The position numbers were made by a program, and so were the translations under genes. Shown one piece after another: positions 5,819 through 6,423 of a DNA stretch of 6,423 nucleotides. This DNA comes from an uncultured Eubacterium sp. Lineage in GTDB: Bacteria; Bacillota; Clostridia; Lachnospirales; Lachnospiraceae. The DNA is taken from NCBI GenBank assembly GCA_910579075.1, contig CAJTSV010000155.1:1-6423 (forward strand). Reading direction: 5' to 3'. Under the pieces are notes generated by a model that worked only from the letters and a program-made list of their open reading frames with translations, did not search any database and had not been told where the DNA came from. Numbering within the stretch: the stretch's first letter is position 1; every line of letters begins with the position of its first letter.

Positions 5819-6423
5819 TTAATTGATGCTTAACCCGGCGCTTGCATATCCTGCAACGGTATTGACCAGCGCCAGTCCGCTTGCGGTTGCCGAGAATACC
5901 AGCATCAGCCGTGTCTGTGCCGTAACCGGGATATTCAGCCCGGTCAGCGAACCGTTTAACAAGGTTCCAATAGATATAACCCCGGTCAGTGACGGTGTCA
6001 GGCTGATTAATGTTCCGGCAACCGGAGAAAATACATTATTTGGTGTCGCCGACTGATAAATCTGCGCATTTACCGTAACGGTGGAACCCAGCAGCGAAAG
6101 TGCCGCTGTCGTACTGAAAAACGCGCTGAATGAAGTGATAATGCCGGCACGCGGAACCTGGAATGCAAAGTTGGAAAGCGTCCCGCTGGCATTTGTAATA
6201 TTAATCGTAGAGCCTAACAGCGTAAGCCCCTGTGCACTGCTTCCAAATCCTACGAAGGCTGGAAGGCCTGCAAGACCCCCGGCGATAGTCGTCAGGGTTA
6301 TTGGAAGCCCGGATGCAAATGGAATGACTGCTCCGCTGCCCGCTATTCCGGTCGGGCCTGTTGCACCTGTGACTCCGGTGGCTCCCGTCGCTCCATCGGC
6401 CCCGGTCGGCCCCGTTGCTCCAT
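5819..6423 (-). CDS. Collagen-like protein with BclB-type C-terminal (exosporium) domain, 5' truncated
   Basis: The last 200 codons of a gene running in from the right edge, ending in TAA at 5821-5819. The visible part opens with about ten Gly-X-Y triplets, mostly G-X-T (GAT, GPT, GAD, GVT), a collagen-like stalk rich in threonine as in glycosylated spore filaments. It then passes through 'GIAGSGAVIPFASGLP' into a tail of about 165 residues rich in Ala, Thr, Ser, Leu, Val and Gly. This tail matches what I know as the exosporium BclB-related C-terminal domain ('GSGAVIPFASG...', 'GLPAFVGFGSS', 'PRAGIITSFSAFFS', ending 'AGYASAGLSIN'). Such proteins form trimeric surface filaments of spores, where the tail trimerises. 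The N-terminal anchor and the stalk length are outside the window. Recognition of the tail is good; spore location is inferred from the family. The gene ends just before a strong hairpin and is not part of the argS unit. Confidence 0.85.
   Translation of the reverse strand, partial: GATGPTGADGATGATGVTGATGPTGIAGSGAVIPFASGLPITLTTIAGGLAGLPAFVGFGSSAQGLTLLGSTINITNASGTLSNFAFQVPRAGIITSFSAFFSTTAALSLLGSTVTVNAQIYQSATPNNVFSPVAGTLISLTPSLTGVISIGTLLNGSLTGLNIPVTAQTRLMLVFSATASGLALVNTVAGYASAGLSIN

Noticed and set aside
5823..6056. Plus-strand 77-codon open frame opposite the collagen-like gene
   Set aside because: It is antisense to the BclB-type tail, which is recognisable on the minus strand; it has no ribosome binding site.

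Overview
The window looks like chromosome of a low-to-moderate GC, anaerobic, spore-forming Firmicute, most likely a Lachnospiraceae/Clostridia member. This is inferred from strong AGGAGG-type ribosome binding sites, TTGACA/TATAAT-type promoters, two oxygen-sensitive radical SAM enzymes side by side, and the C-terminal part of a collagen-like protein with a BclB-type (exosporium) tail. No species can be named from the sequence alone.

Left part, plus strand. Bases 1-276 hold the DNA-binding end of a LuxR/NarL-type regulator whose start lies outside the window. A gene-poor stretch of about 320 bases follows (277-599). It contains small hairpins, a perfect dyad and a good promoter. From that promoter runs a tight three-gene set, 600-3431: a stand-alone LUD-domain protein (lactate-utilisation/YkgG type) with a cysteine-rich tail, a 300-residue radical SAM protein with a six-cysteine C-terminal cluster, and a HemN/HemW-like radical SAM protein. 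Gaps are 29 and 13 bases, so they are probably co-transcribed. The pair of radical SAM enzymes with a LUD protein is the least explained and most interesting part of the window. No substrate can be assigned from sequence.

Right part, minus strand. argS (arginyl-tRNA synthetase, 3436-5202) converges on the cassette with only four bases between the two stop codons. Upstream of argS, and probably in its operon, is a 139-residue charged protein of unknown function (5233-5652). It is driven by a strong extended -10 promoter whose -35 box lies inside an inverted repeat. A long GC-rich hairpin (5757-5807) separates this unit from the 3' part of the collagen-like/BclB-tail gene (5819-6423), which is cut by the right edge.

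No tRNA, rRNA, CRISPR array, insertion sequence or attachment site was seen.
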